Shown here in pieces: positions 18,480 to 28,123 of a stretch of 64,000 bases of DNA. The position numbers and the translations under genes were made by a program. The stretch is from Candidatus Eiseniibacteriota bacterium. Lineage in GTDB: Bacteria; Eisenbacteria; RBG-16-71-46; CAIMUX01. The notes beneath the pieces are model-generated. The model did no database searches and was not told where the DNA came from. It worked only from the letters and a program-made list of their open reading frames with translations. The stretch covers positions 372,001 to 436,000 of the forward strand of contig JADJQY010000001.1 in the NCBI GenBank assembly GCA_016712505.1, written 5' to 3'. The number at the start of each line of letters is the position of its first letter. The first letter of the stretch is position 1.

Positions 18480-19544
18480 CTAGGCTGCCTTCTCCCCGCC
18501 CTGAACTCTCCCCTTCTCGATCGCGAACTCCTGTGCGGTTTCCGGGGAGATCTTCCCGGCCTGCAGCAGCTCCTGGAGCTGTCCGTCCATCGACAGCATG
18601 CCGATTCGGCGTCCGCTCTGGAGGATCGAGGTAAGCTGGTGCGTCTTGCCGCTGCGGATGAGCGTTCCTGCGGCCGGGGTGTTGATCAGGATCTCACGCA
18701 CCGCGACCCTGGCGTCCCCGGCGGCGGTGGGCACGAGCTGTTGCGAGACCACCATTCGTAGGTTCTCCGCGAGCATCGCCCGGACCAGATCCTGGCGTTC
18801 GGTCGGGAATACATTCACGATGCGATCGATGGTGCGAACCGCGCCGTTGGTATGCAGCGTGCCGAACACCTGAACCCCCGTTTCGGCTGCAGTCAGCGCG
18901 AGACTCATCGTCTCCAGGTCGCGCATCTCGCCCACCAGAATGACATCAGGATCCTCGTGCATGGCGTTCCGCAGCGCCTCCGCGAACGATGGGGCGTGGA
19001 CTCCCACCTCTCGCTGGGTGATGACGCACTGTTTCCTCTGGTGGCGAAACTCGATTGGATCCTCGATGGTCAGGATATGTCCACGCCGGGTCGCATTGAT
19101 CGAGTCGATCATGGCTGCGAGGGTGGTGGACTTGCCCGACCCGGTCGGGCCGGTGACTACGGTCAGCCCGCTCGGTTGACGAATGAGCGAGGCAACCACC
19201 GGGGGCAGGCCGAGGTCCTCGAGCGAGGCGAGCTTGGCCGAGATCCAGCGGAAAGCGGCGGCGGGACCGCGCGCCTGCTGGTAGATGTTCACCCGAAATC
19301 GACCCAGTTCTTCGGTCTCGTAGGCCAGGTCGACCGCGTGATCCCTCTCCAGCAGTTGCCGCTGTCGATCGTTCAAGATCTCGTTGAGCATGCGCTGCAA
19401 TTCTTCCGCCTCGAGCACGCGAAAGTGCACGCTCTGGATGTCGCCGTGAATCCGGAGTCGCGGCGGGTGACAGGACACGAGGTGGAGGTCGGAACCACGC
19501 TGCTTGACCAGCAGCTCCAGAAACGCGTCTATGCGGACGCCCAT
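18480..19544 (-). CDS. pilT: Type IV pilus retraction ATPase PilT
   Basis: This 354-residue cytoplasmic hexameric secretion ATPase powers pilus retraction. Walker A is GPTGSGKST, the Asp box region LTIEDPIEFRH, Walker B VILVGEMRD and the His box GTLHTNGA, all intact. The C-terminal tail matches PilT. The ATG shares one base with the stop of the upstream paralogue (TGATG) and GGAGG lies just before it, so the two are translated in coupling. No pilin or assembly gene lies in the window. Confidence 0.95.
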   Translation of the reverse strand: MGVRIDAFLELLVKQRGSDLHLVSCHPPRLRIHGDIQSVHFRVLEAEELQRMLNEILNDRQRQLLERDHAVDLAYETEELGRFRVNIYQQARGPAAAFRWISAKLASLEDLGLPPVVASLIRQPSGLTVVTGPTGSGKSTTLAAMIDSINATRRGHILTIEDPIEFRHQRKQCVITQREVGVHAPSFAEALRNAMHEDPDVILVGEMRDLETMSLALTAAETGVQVFGTLHTNGAVRTIDRIVNVFPTERQDLVRAMLAENLRMVVSQQLVPTAAGDARVAVREILINTPAAGTLIRSGKTHQLTSILQSGRRIGMLSMDGQLQELLQAGKISPETAQEFAIEKGRVQGGEKAA

Positions 19545-20632
19545 CAGGCCTCCATCAGGGGGTCGAGTTCACTCGCCTCGCGCACGTAGGGTCTGAATTC
19601 CGCCTTGTTCCGCGCGATGAGGTAGGCCTGCGTAGGATCGATCTCTTCCGCGCGGACCAGGGCGAGCAGCGCCTGGTCCATCAGTTGCATCCCGAGTCGA
19701 CGTCCGGTAGCCATGACCGAGGAGATCTGATGCGTGCGCCCCTCGCGAATGTGTTGCCCGATCGCGGGGTTGACCACCAGGATCTCGACTGCCGCCCGTC
19801 GCCCTCGACCATCCGCCGCGCGCACCAGCTCCTGGTAGAGGACGCAGCGCAGGGTCTCGGCCAAGGTCAGCCGGACCTGCTGGTGGGCCGACTGTGGGAA
19901 GGCATCGAGAATCCGGTCGATCGCCTGGGCCGCGCCGCGGGTGTGGAGCGTTGCCAGGACCAGGTGGCCGGTCTCGCTCGCTTCCAGGGCGAGACGGATC
20001 GTCTCTTCGTCGTTCATCTCGGCGACCACGATGACATCCGGGTCCTGTCGCAGCGCGGAGCGCAGGCCGTCGGAGAACGAGTTGCAGTGGGTTCCGATCT
20101 CCCGCTGGATCACCAGTGCCTGCTGGCTCTCGTGCATGAACTCGAGGGGTTCTTCCAGGGTCAGCACCGTTACCCGGTGGCGTCGGTTGATCTCGTCCAC
20201 GATCCCCGCCAGCGTGGAAGACTTTCCGGTTCCGGAGGCGCCGGTGATGAGGACGAGTCCTGAGGGGATGTCCGCGAGCGAAGCCACGAAGGGCGGGAGC
20301 CCGAGGCGCTCGAGCGGTACGACTTGATCAGGAATGACGCGGCAGACCGCGGCGGGGCCGGAAAGCTGACTCAGCACGCTGATCCGAAATCGCCCCAATC
20401 CGGGAACGGCATAGGAGATGTCGATCGCGCCGCGGGTCTTGAAGATCCGTTTGTGCGATTCTTCCATCACCTCGGCGAGCATCGACCGCATTTCGTCCCG
20501 CTCCAGGGCGCGAAACTGAACCGCGGTCAGCTCGCCGTCGACCCGGACCAGCGGCGGCAGGCCGACCGTGAAGTGGATGTCCGAGCAGCCCTGCTGGCGC
20601 CCTAGCTCAAGGAAGGCATCGATCCGCGCCAT
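19544..20632 (-). CDS. Diverged PilT/PilU-type ATPase
   Basis: This 362-residue paralogue of the following pilT keeps Walker A (GASGTGKSS), LTLEEPLEFMH and ATLHTRGA, but the Walker B region reads VIVVAEMND where PilT has VxVGEMRD. Such second copies (PilU-like) often cannot retract pili alone and assist PilT. It follows the HEAT-kinase gene in the order of transcription by one base and overlaps pilT by one base, so pilus retraction and kinase signalling are in one operon. Confidence 0.9.
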   Translation of the reverse strand: MARIDAFLELGRQQGCSDIHFTVGLPPLVRVDGELTAVQFRALERDEMRSMLAEVMEESHKRIFKTRGAIDISYAVPGLGRFRISVLSQLSGPAAVCRVIPDQVVPLERLGLPPFVASLADIPSGLVLITGASGTGKSSTLAGIVDEINRRHRVTVLTLEEPLEFMHESQQALVIQREIGTHCNSFSDGLRSALRQDPDVIVVAEMNDEETIRLALEASETGHLVLATLHTRGAAQAIDRILDAFPQSAHQQVRLTLAETLRCVLYQELVRAADGRGRRAAVEILVVNPAIGQHIREGRTHQISSVMATGRRLGMQLMDQALLALVRAEEIDPTQAYLIARNKAEFRPYVREASELDPLMEA

Positions 20633-20633
20633 A

Positions 20634-23112
20634 TCAGGCCGCTCTCCGTTCGAGTCGCTCCAGGATTTCTCCCACGGTCTGCGGACGCTCCGCCGGATCC
20701 TTGCGCAGACTGGTTTCGATCAACCACTCGAGGTCGTCCGGAACATCCGGCAGGACGTCGCGAAGGCACGGAGGCGGTTCCGTGAGATGCATCATCAGGA
20801 CGTTGACCGGGTTGTCGGAGGCAAAGGGAGGAGAGCCGCTGAGACACTCGAAGAGAAGCGCGCCCAGGGCGTAGATGTCGGTGCGGAGATCGATATCCGT
20901 TCCCCGAATCTGCTCCGGTGCCATGTATTGCGGGGTACCGACCAGGATCCCGCTCTTGGTCACCCGGCTCTGGTTGCCGCCCGAAGCGGCGGCCAGGCCG
21001 AAGTCCACGATCTTGATCCGTTCCTCGGGGCCGATCAGGATGTTCGGCGGCTTGATATCGCGATGAACGATGCCGGAGTCGTGAGCCGCCTTGAGTCCCT
21101 GACAGATCTGGATGGTGAAGCGGCGCACCCGATCCGGATCGAGGCAGCGCGCGCGGTCGAGGATCGTTCCCAGGTCGTCGCTCGGGAAGTACTCCATCGA
21201 GATGGCATGCCCCGGATTCAGTTCGAGGATGTCGTACAGCCGGATCACGTTCGGATGAACGATGCGGCGATTGAACTTCAATTCGTGAATGAATCTCCGG
21301 ATCATCGATTCGTCGAGGGAAATCTGCGGGCTGAGGATCTTGAGGATGATCTCCTCGCTGACCGAGCGATCGAGCACGAGGTAGACGTACCCGAACCCGC
21401 CCTCGCCGATCTTCCGTCGAATCTCGTAGCGATCGAGGAGCACGGTTCCGACCGGAAGTTTCGGGAAGTCCGTGATCTGGATCTTCTCGCTGTCGCCGGA
21501 GACTGCCCGCTCCCCGCTGACCGGCCTCGATCCCACTGGCTCCGCGGGTCGCGGCAGTGGCTCTGGCGCGCCAGCCTCGCCCTTCGCTCCAACTCCTAGT
21601 TCGGGCAGGAGCGGTTCGATCCGGGTTGCCCCCGCCGCCTGGAAGATCCCGGTCCGGCGTGATTCGTTCCCTCGAACGCTGCCTGGCGCACCCTCGGCTT
21701 CGGTCTGCTCCCCGGGACTCTTCACCGATCGGCCCCACTCGGAAGCATCGCCCCCCTGGCTCAGCACCCGCGCCGCGCCCTTTCGTACTTCACTGTCGCT
21801 GGAAGTGCGGGAGAGTTCGCGCAGCGCCTTCCGCGCCAGATCCACCACCGCACCCGCCGGGTGGGTGAGGCAATCGATGAGCGCCTGCAAGGCGGCCTCG
21901 TCGCCGATCTGTACCAGTGCCTTGGTCACGATCGAGGCGAGTTGCGCGTCGGCCCGTAACTGCTGGAGGAGGTGCAACCGCGCGGGTGTCCGCGCTCTTC
22001 CCCAAGGCGTCCACTGCGCGCTCGCGCACCCACCAATCGCCGTCGTTCAGCGCCTCGACCAGTGCCGGGACGGAGCGTTCGCTTGGAATCGCATTCAGGA
22101 TTTCGACCGCGTAGCGCCGCACGAAGACGTCTTCGCTCCGCACGAGCTTGAGGATGGCGTCCACCACCCGGTCGCCTCCCAGGGCGCCCAGCGCATCGGC
22201 GGCGCGGACGCGCACCCACCAGTCCTCATCTTGCAGAGACTGCACCAAGTCTTCGATCGCCTCCGGTGTCGCCACTTCATTCAGCACCTCGACCGCCGCG
22301 CGGCGCGCGAACTCCGACTCGTCCTTGAGAACTTGAACCAGGTGTTTCACCGCGCCGGGATCGCCGATGGCCACGAGTGCCCCGATCGCGGCCCCGGCGG
22401 TCTGAAGATCGGCGTCCCGCAGGGCGTGACAGAGGGGTTGTAGTTGGTCGTGCGCCTTGAGGCCGCCGAGTGCCTCCGCCGCGGCGCGACGCACGCCGGG
22501 TTCGGTATCCTTGAGGCGTGCCGCGAGCGCCGCGGTGATGCCCTCTCCCTCTGAGCCCTTCAGATAGCGAAGTGCCTGGATCCGCATCCAGGCATCCGGC
22601 AGGTCGAGTACCGCGAGGGCGAGCTGCACGGCCTGGGGTTCTCTTCGCATTTCGAGGATGGCGAGTAACAAGCGGATCCGTTCCCGGTTCGGCTCACGCA
22701 GCAGGACGCGCACGGCATCCCAGCGCAGCCCGCCCGCCCGCGTACGAAGCACCCGCTCCAGGCGCGGGCGCACCGAGCTGTGGTGTTCGAACAGCGCGAA
22801 GAGGATCTGGGGATCATAGGCCGTCGAGGTCCCCAGGCATCGTTCGAGGAAGTCGGCCGCGGGGCCCTCGCTTGCCGCCATCACCTCGACCGCACGGCCG
22901 AGGTTGGAGGTGGTGAGGAGCGGGCCGATCGTTTCGAGTAGCGGGGCACTGTGGGTGCCTTCGTGTGCCAGATCGAGCAGGGCCGGCAGCATTTCCGGCC
23001 CGATCTCGATGATGCGGGTACGGGCCTCGGCGAGCTCGGCGGCTGATGCCTGCTCGCCGCGGCGCAGGGTGTTCAAGTACTTGCGCGCAGCTAGTCGTTG
23101 AACCAAACCCAC
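20634..23112 (-). CDS. HEAT-repeat Ser/Thr protein kinase (frame break near 21976)
   Basis: The first frame (GTG at 23112) encodes at least five HEAT/PBS-lyase-like repeats with the pattern DEDWWVRVRAADALGALG. It then changes frame around 21975-21977, where GGTTGCACC would need one base fewer to read on as AVHLLQQLRADAQ. The second frame continues the HEAT pattern (LVQIGDEAALQALIDCL), then a linker and a full kinase: GEGGFGYVY, VHRDIKPPNI, DFG and GTPQYMAPEQ. The repaired protein has about 826 residues. No transmembrane helix is seen. It is upstream of the two PilT-type genes, suggesting control of pili by phosphorylation. A consensus indel, a real +1 frameshift or a split gene are all possible. 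Confidence 0.85.
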
Positions 23113-23196
23113 GGGTCCGTCCGCCTCCTCGACCCGCGGCTCCGTCGCGGGCGCTCCAACATTAGTTCGACTGACTCAACGTCGCCCTGCAGCGGA

Positions 23197-23835
23197 CTAG
23201 CCGCTGAACGCGAGGATGCAGGCGATGAATCCGATGACGAAGCCGATCACCAACCCCCAGACCTGTGTGCGCCACCAGGCGAAACTGAGGGGCCTCGGGT
23301 TGTTCCGCAGGCCTGGGATCGGGAGAATGTTGCCGGTGGTCGGAATGGCGTAAGGGGAGCGAACGACGTTTCCCACCACCTGCGTCTCTCCGAAGCCGCG
23401 CGCCCCGATGCCGGCCTTCTCCTCTGCGGCGCGCGTGCGCTCCATCACCCGCTTGATCGATTCGGCGTCGAGCACCATGGTGCCTTCGTGTTCCGCCGAT
23501 CGCGTGTTTGGACCGTCGTTGGTCCCGCGGCGATCCTCGAGGATACGAACCTCGACCAGGAACTTTCCGATCCGGATCTGGTCGTGTTCCCCGACCCGCT
23601 CCCGCTTCACCTGTTCGTCGTTGACGAAGGTGCCGTTCGCGCTGTCGAGATCGACGACGTAGAGCATGTCCCCACGGCGCTCCAACTCGGCATGGGCGCG
23701 ACTGATCCCGGGGTTGTCGAGAAACAGATTCGCCTTCGGATCCCGCCCGATGGTGATCCGTTCCTGGGAGAAGCGGTGTGTCTTGACCAGGCGGCCCTTG
23801 AGCGACACACGGACTTCCACGATTGCGTCAGACAT
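23197..23835 (-). CDS. FHA-domain membrane protein
   Basis: The 212-residue protein starts behind GGAGGGACC. An N-terminal FHA domain (about 1-100) carries ITIGRDPKANLFLDN, ISRAHAEL and LDSANGTFVND, the set that binds phosphothreonine. A charged linker (about 100-180) includes possible kinase target threonines (HEGTMVL, GETQVV). A single hydrophobic segment (about 188-210) ends the chain, so it is probably membrane-anchored with the FHA domain in the cytoplasm. It lies directly upstream of the HEAT-kinase gene on the same strand (84 bases), a likely partner. Confidence 0.88.
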   Translation of the reverse strand: MSDAIVEVRVSLKGRLVKTHRFSQERITIGRDPKANLFLDNPGISRAHAELERRGDMLYVVDLDSANGTFVNDEQVKRERVGEHDQIRIGKFLVEVRILEDRRGTNDGPNTRSAEHEGTMVLDAESIKRVMERTRAAEEKAGIGARGFGETQVVGNVVRSPYAIPTTGNILPIPGLRNNPRPLSFAWWRTQVWGLVIGFVIGFIACILAFSG

Positions 23836-23902
23836 GATGGTCCCTCCGGATGCTCTGGGGAGAGATCGGCTCCCGGCGGCCGGTTCCAGAGTTGAATCCG
23901 GT

Positions 23903-24772
23903 CTAGTTCGGTCCGGGGGACAGCTCTGAGACCAAAACCGCGGCCAGGATCAGTCCGGCACCGATGAACCCCGCTCCGGTGAGATGCTCCCCCAGCACCA
24001 GATAGGCAAAAAGTGCCCCGAACACCGGTTCGGTGGCGAAGATGAGAGCCGTGCGGTTGGATCCCACGCGGGGTTGGACCTTGAGCTGCACCCAGGTCGT
24101 GACCGTGGTGGCGAGGATCGAGGTCAGGAGGAGAGCGCCGACCACGGCCGGCGACCAGGTGATCCGGGGGACTTCGAGAAACGTGGCGGAGGCTCCGGCC
24201 AATGCCGTGGTAGCGACCAGTTGACCGAGGAGAAGTCCCGGCGCGTCGAGCTGACCCGCGAAGCGTCCGATCAACGCGATGTGGAGCGCAAATCCCACCG
24301 CGCAGGCGACCGTCCACGAGTCTCCGTGATTCCAGGGAGTGCCGTCGGCTCCCGGTGAACTCAGGAGCCAGAGTCCCGGGATGGTCAGAAGCAACGCAAG
24401 CACCTGAGGCCAACCAGGACGGATTCGGGTCACCAGGACGCCCCAGAACGGAACCAACGCCACGCTGAGCGCGGTGATGAACGCCGAACGGGACGGCGTC
24501 GTGGCGGTCAGTCCGATGGTCTGCGCCGCGTAGGCCGCCCCATAGACCAGTCCGATCGGCGCTCCGATCCGGAAGGAGCGGGCGAAGAGCGGTGTACGTC
24601 TGCAGAGGAGGAGCGCGGCGAGGCTCGCGATGGCGAAGCGCACCGCGACGAACAGCAGCGGCGACACTTCACTGACCGCGACCTTGACCGCCACGAAGGT
24701 CGATCCCCACAAGAGGGAGACCAGGAGTAGAAGCCCGGTGTCTGTCCAGCCGGCGGCTCGCGGACCGCTCAT
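23903..24772 (-). CDS. EamA/DMT-superfamily transporter
   Basis: A 289-residue inner-membrane protein with ten predicted transmembrane segments forming two EamA halves; the first has LLLLVSLLWGSTFVAVKVAV and the second ends with GAGLILAAVLVSEL. Members export metabolites or amino acids, and the substrate cannot be told. The start overlaps the upstream ABC permease stop by four bases (ATGA), so it is the last gene of the 27906-23903 operon. Confidence 0.9.
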   Translation of the reverse strand: MSGPRAAGWTDTGLLLLVSLLWGSTFVAVKVAVSEVSPLLFVAVRFAIASLAALLLCRRTPLFARSFRIGAPIGLVYGAAYAAQTIGLTATTPSRSAFITALSVALVPFWGVLVTRIRPGWPQVLALLLTIPGLWLLSSPGADGTPWNHGDSWTVACAVGFALHIALIGRFAGQLDAPGLLLGQLVATTALAGASATFLEVPRITWSPAVVGALLLTSILATTVTTWVQLKVQPRVGSNRTALIFATEPVFGALFAYLVLGEHLTGAGFIGAGLILAAVLVSELSPGPN

Positions 24773-25929
24773 TGGTAGCGAAAGGTACGTACCGCGAGGA
24801 TCAAGAAGAGCAGGGTTACCCCGACGAGGGCACCCAGCGCGGGGAGTACCGATGGCAGTCCATCACCGAAGCTCATCAGACGGTGCAGTGCGTGCATGGC
24901 CCAACCGGTGGGGAGGGCGTGGCCGATCCGTTGCATCGCCACCGGAGTGACCTCCAACGGCCACCAGCACCCGCCGAGGGCCGAGAGGATGTTGCCCCCC
25001 AGCACGCCGAACCCGACCGCCTGACCCCGGGAGCGGGCGAGATTGCCGAAGAGCACGGAGAGCGTCGCCCCGCTCGCGCAGAAGAGAGCGGTCACGGTCA
25101 ACACCCCAAGTGGCGAGCCGCCCCAGTCCAGATGGAAGAGTACGGTCCCGGCGGCTAGTGCGAACGCCGCCTGAACCACACCGATGACCAACCGGGACAA
25201 GATCTTTCCCGCCACGATCTCCCCGCGGTGGTACGGAGACGAAGCGAGGCGTCGCAGCAACCCTTCATCGCGATCGATGACCAGAAAGGTTCCCCCGGTC
25301 GTGAGCATGACCATCAGGATGAACTGGATCATCACCCCGGGGACGGCCTGCTGGAAGCCGCTGGGAATGATACGGCGAACTCCGGCGGAGCGAGAATCGA
25401 TCGTGATCGCGGGCGGTTTCGCTCGCAGGGCCGAAAATCCTTCCTTGAAGGCGACACTGCGCTCCGCCAACGAGGCGCCGGTGTCGGCCGGGGCGAGCAG
25501 GACCGCGTCTCCGAGCAGGGAAAACAGTGCTCGATTCAACCGCACCTCGTCGAGCCTGCCCCCCAGATCGCTTCGCTCTCCGCGGCGGAAGCGAAGAGTC
25601 TCCGGCTGGGCGGCCAGAACGGACTCGGAGAAGCCGTGCGAAATGGTCAACTGCCGACGCCCCTGACCGAGTACCTCCTCGTTCGGGGCGAGGCGTACTT
25701 CGTAGTCGAGGCTCTCGAGGTGCGCAATCAGTCCCTTTGCAACCGGCCCTTTGTCGAGGTCGAGCACCGTGAGCCGCGGTTTGTTGGTCGCCGGATCGTC
25801 GGATTGCATCATCGAGCCGATGACGTACATGAAGAGCAGTGGCATCACGAACATCCACATCAGAGTTTCGCGGTGCCGAAGCATCAGGGCCAGATCCCAG
25901 CGGGCGAGGAACAGGGCTCTTCGAAGCAT
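24769..25929 (-). CDS. ABC-2 type permease
   Basis: The 386-residue protein has an N-terminal transmembrane helix (about 20-40), a large periplasmic domain (about 45-205) and five C-terminal helices, the layout of the YhiN/DrrB/YbhS-type ABC-2 exporters. I chose the ATG at 25929, two bases behind the stop of the other permease and behind GGGAGCC; the longer open frame is shadow. PFAM ABC2_membrane_3-like features include the conserved FGDGLP and RRLASSPYHRGEIVAGKI stretch. It should pair with the permease at 25932 as a heterodimer. Confidence 0.9.
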   Translation of the reverse strand: MLRRALFLARWDLALMLRHRETLMWMFVMPLLFMYVIGSMMQSDDPATNKPRLTVLDLDKGPVAKGLIAHLESLDYEVRLAPNEEVLGQGRRQLTISHGFSESVLAAQPETLRFRRGERSDLGGRLDEVRLNRALFSLLGDAVLLAPADTGASLAERSVAFKEGFSALRAKPPAITIDSRSAGVRRIIPSGFQQAVPGVMIQFILMVMLTTGGTFLVIDRDEGLLRRLASSPYHRGEIVAGKILSRLVIGVVQAAFALAAGTVLFHLDWGGSPLGVLTVTALFCASGATLSVLFGNLARSRGQAVGFGVLGGNILSALGGCWWPLEVTPVAMQRIGHALPTGWAMHALHRLMSFGDGLPSVLPALGALVGVTLLFLILAVRTFRYQ

Positions 25930-25931
25930 GT

Positions 25932-27155
25932 TCAGGCTCCCGCCATGCGTCGGCGCGCAAGTCGGTCGGCGAGCGACAGGAGAACCAGACCGGCCGCCAG
26001 GCAGATGAAGGTCCCCGGCAGCCAAGCTCCCGTGTCTGCTTCCAGGAACAGGTCTTTCAGGATTCCCCGCATCCACCCGTTCGGCGTATGCAGCGCGATC
26101 CAGCGCAACCCCGGCGGCTGCCACTCTACCGGGAAGAACGACCCCCCGGTGAGAATCAAGGGCATGATGATGAAGCTGGTCAGGACCGTCGAGGCCGCCT
26201 CGGTGCGTGCCAACAAGGTGACCACGTGCAGGCCGCAGAGGATCCCGAACGAGCCTGCGATGGCAAAGATCAGCGCCTGGGGCGCGTTCGCCAGTTCGAG
26301 CTGAAACGCGAAGCGGCCGAGCCCCATCACCACCACGAGGATCAGGCCGAGAATCGTGATTCCGGCCAGGATCTTCCCCAGGACCAGGGTTCCCATTCCG
26401 ACGCCGGTGGTGAGATTGCGCCGAAAGGTCCCCCGGCGTCGCTCCACCCAGAGATCCTGCGCCAGCGCCTGAGAGACGAAGAGTACCGACATCACCAGCA
26501 GGCCGGGGAAGAGCAGGGTGAAGTAGTCATCAGCCTCGCCTTTCCGTTCCGGCTGCACCACCTGCAGGCTCAGGATTGGCGGGAAGAGGAACGGGCGTGC
26601 CCGGCGGGCGATCTGGGAGATCTCGACCGAAAGCTCCGAAACCTCGAGATCGCTGGGGCCTCGCTGCGTGGCCATCACACGGTCGATTGGCGCTCCCAGA
26701 ATCTCCCGGATGTAGAACCCGGCGTCGGCCAGGATCAGAACGGTCTCTTCGATGATCGTAGGGAGCACCCGCTCCGATGGATTCTTGTACAGCACGAGCT
26801 CGACCGAGCGGTGATTGAGGAAGCCGTCGGCGAATCCGCGGGAAATGATCAGCGCCGCGGAGACCTTTCCCGCCTTGGCCAGGTCGACCGCCCGCGCACT
26901 GTCCGCCGTCTGCACCTCGAACAGCGCTGCCGCCGGTCCCTGGCGGAACCCTCCGTCGACGAACCGGCTGATGAGCGTCTGGTCGAGGTCGGCGAGCGCC
27001 AGTCGGGCGCGCGGTGGGCCCTCCGCCGATCCGCCAAAGGCGAGTCGAACCAGGACCGCGATGGCGAGTGGAATCGCGACCCAGAGCAGGAGGCCGATCG
27101 GATCGCGCGCACGGCGGCGCAGGTCACGTTCGGCGACGCGAAACGCGCGGATCAC
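25932..27155 (-). CDS. ABC-2 type permease
   Basis: This 407-residue protein has the same layout as its neighbour: one N-terminal helix, a periplasmic domain (about 45-225) and a C-terminal bundle of five to six helices. RRRGTFRRNLTTGVGMGTLVLGKI is the conserved cytoplasmic coupling loop of the family. It starts at a GTG overlapping the ATPase stop (GTGA). With the second permease and the ATPase it forms an exporter of the YbhFSR/multidrug type; the cargo is unknown. Confidence 0.9.
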   Translation of the reverse strand: MIRAFRVAERDLRRRARDPIGLLLWVAIPLAIAVLVRLAFGGSAEGPPRARLALADLDQTLISRFVDGGFRQGPAAALFEVQTADSARAVDLAKAGKVSAALIISRGFADGFLNHRSVELVLYKNPSERVLPTIIEETVLILADAGFYIREILGAPIDRVMATQRGPSDLEVSELSVEISQIARRARPFLFPPILSLQVVQPERKGEADDYFTLLFPGLLVMSVLFVSQALAQDLWVERRRGTFRRNLTTGVGMGTLVLGKILAGITILGLILVVVMGLGRFAFQLELANAPQALIFAIAGSFGILCGLHVVTLLARTEAASTVLTSFIIMPLILTGGSFFPVEWQPPGLRWIALHTPNGWMRGILKDLFLEADTGAWLPGTFICLAAGLVLLSLADRLARRRMAGA

Positions 27156-27906
27156 TCGCGCAACTCATTGCCGGTCAGATGGAGGAAGAGTCGCTCCAGG
27201 CTCGGCTCCGGCTTGGACTCCCGCTGGATCGCCTCACCCGCCTGCGCGAGAAGCGAGTCCAGCGTGCCGCGGGTCAGCACCCGCCCGTGATCGATGATGG
27301 CGAAGTGGTCGCAGAGCGTCTCCGCTTCATTCATGTAGTGAGTGGTGTAGAGAATGGCGCAGCCCTGCCGCTTCCTTTCCTCGATGATCTCGAGCACTCG
27401 TTGCCGGCTCTGCGGGTCGATTCCCACCGTCGGTTCGTCGAGCAGGAGCACCTTCGGCTCATGGATCAATCCGCAAGCCAGGTTCAACCGTCGCAGCATC
27501 CCACCGGAGAATCGCTTCACCGGTTCTTTCGCGCGGTCGGCCAGCCCCACGCGTTCGAGCAGAACGGGGATGCGCTGCTTGAGAGCTCCCCCGAGAGCCC
27601 CTGGATTCCTCCCCAGTACGCAAGGTTCTCGGTGGCGGAGATCTCGAGGTAGAGCGCCAGTTCCTGAGGCACGACACCAATCACCGCCCGTGCGGCCGAA
27701 CCCTCCCGCTGGATGTCCCGACCATCGATCGTGATCTTCCCCGAGGTGGGGGCGATCAGACCCGAAAGGCAGGAGATGGTCGTGGTCTTTCCCGCGCCGT
27801 TTGGCCCGAGAAGGCCGAAGATCTCCCCCGGCCTGACCTCGAAGGAGACATCGTCCACGGCGACGATCGAGTCGTAGACCTTGCGCAATCGCTCGAGTTG
27901 AATCAT
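27152..27906 (-). CDS. ABC transporter ATPase of the ABC-2 exporter (frame break near 27588)
   Basis: The start is an ATG at 27906 behind AGGAGCGGAG. The first frame has the A-loop region, Walker A (GPNGAGKTT) and the Q-loop (VVPQELALYLEISA). Beyond the codons for IQGLSG the frame is lost at a run of five C (27588-27592 on the plus strand). One extra base gives SGGALKQRIPVLLERVGLADR, and the other frame then supplies the signature RFSGGMLRR, Walker B (VLLLDEPTVGID) and the H-loop (TTHYMNEA). The repaired protein is about 251 residues, normal for the family. It heads the operon with the two permeases and the DMT transporter. Confidence 0.88.
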
Positions 27907-28123
27907 CTCCGCTCCTGAGTTCCTTGGCTCCGCAATCGATCGCCGTGCCGACGCCGATGCGGAACTTCCGGCGGCATGGTAGCAGATACCCGGAGGTTGG
28001 ATGGATGACACCCGAAGGGGACTTTTCCGCGGACGGTGGTCGGCGTAGTGTCGCCCGCAGGCTTGAGCACGTCTCGGGCTGGCGGTCGGCTCACACCACA
28101 CTCTTGGGCGGGAGGATCGGGAA

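Noticed and set aside
25228..27290. Two overlapping plus-strand open frames of about 360 and 480 residues
   Set aside because: They run opposite the ABC-2 permease genes and consist of Arg/Gln/Glu-rich shadow translation with no motif.
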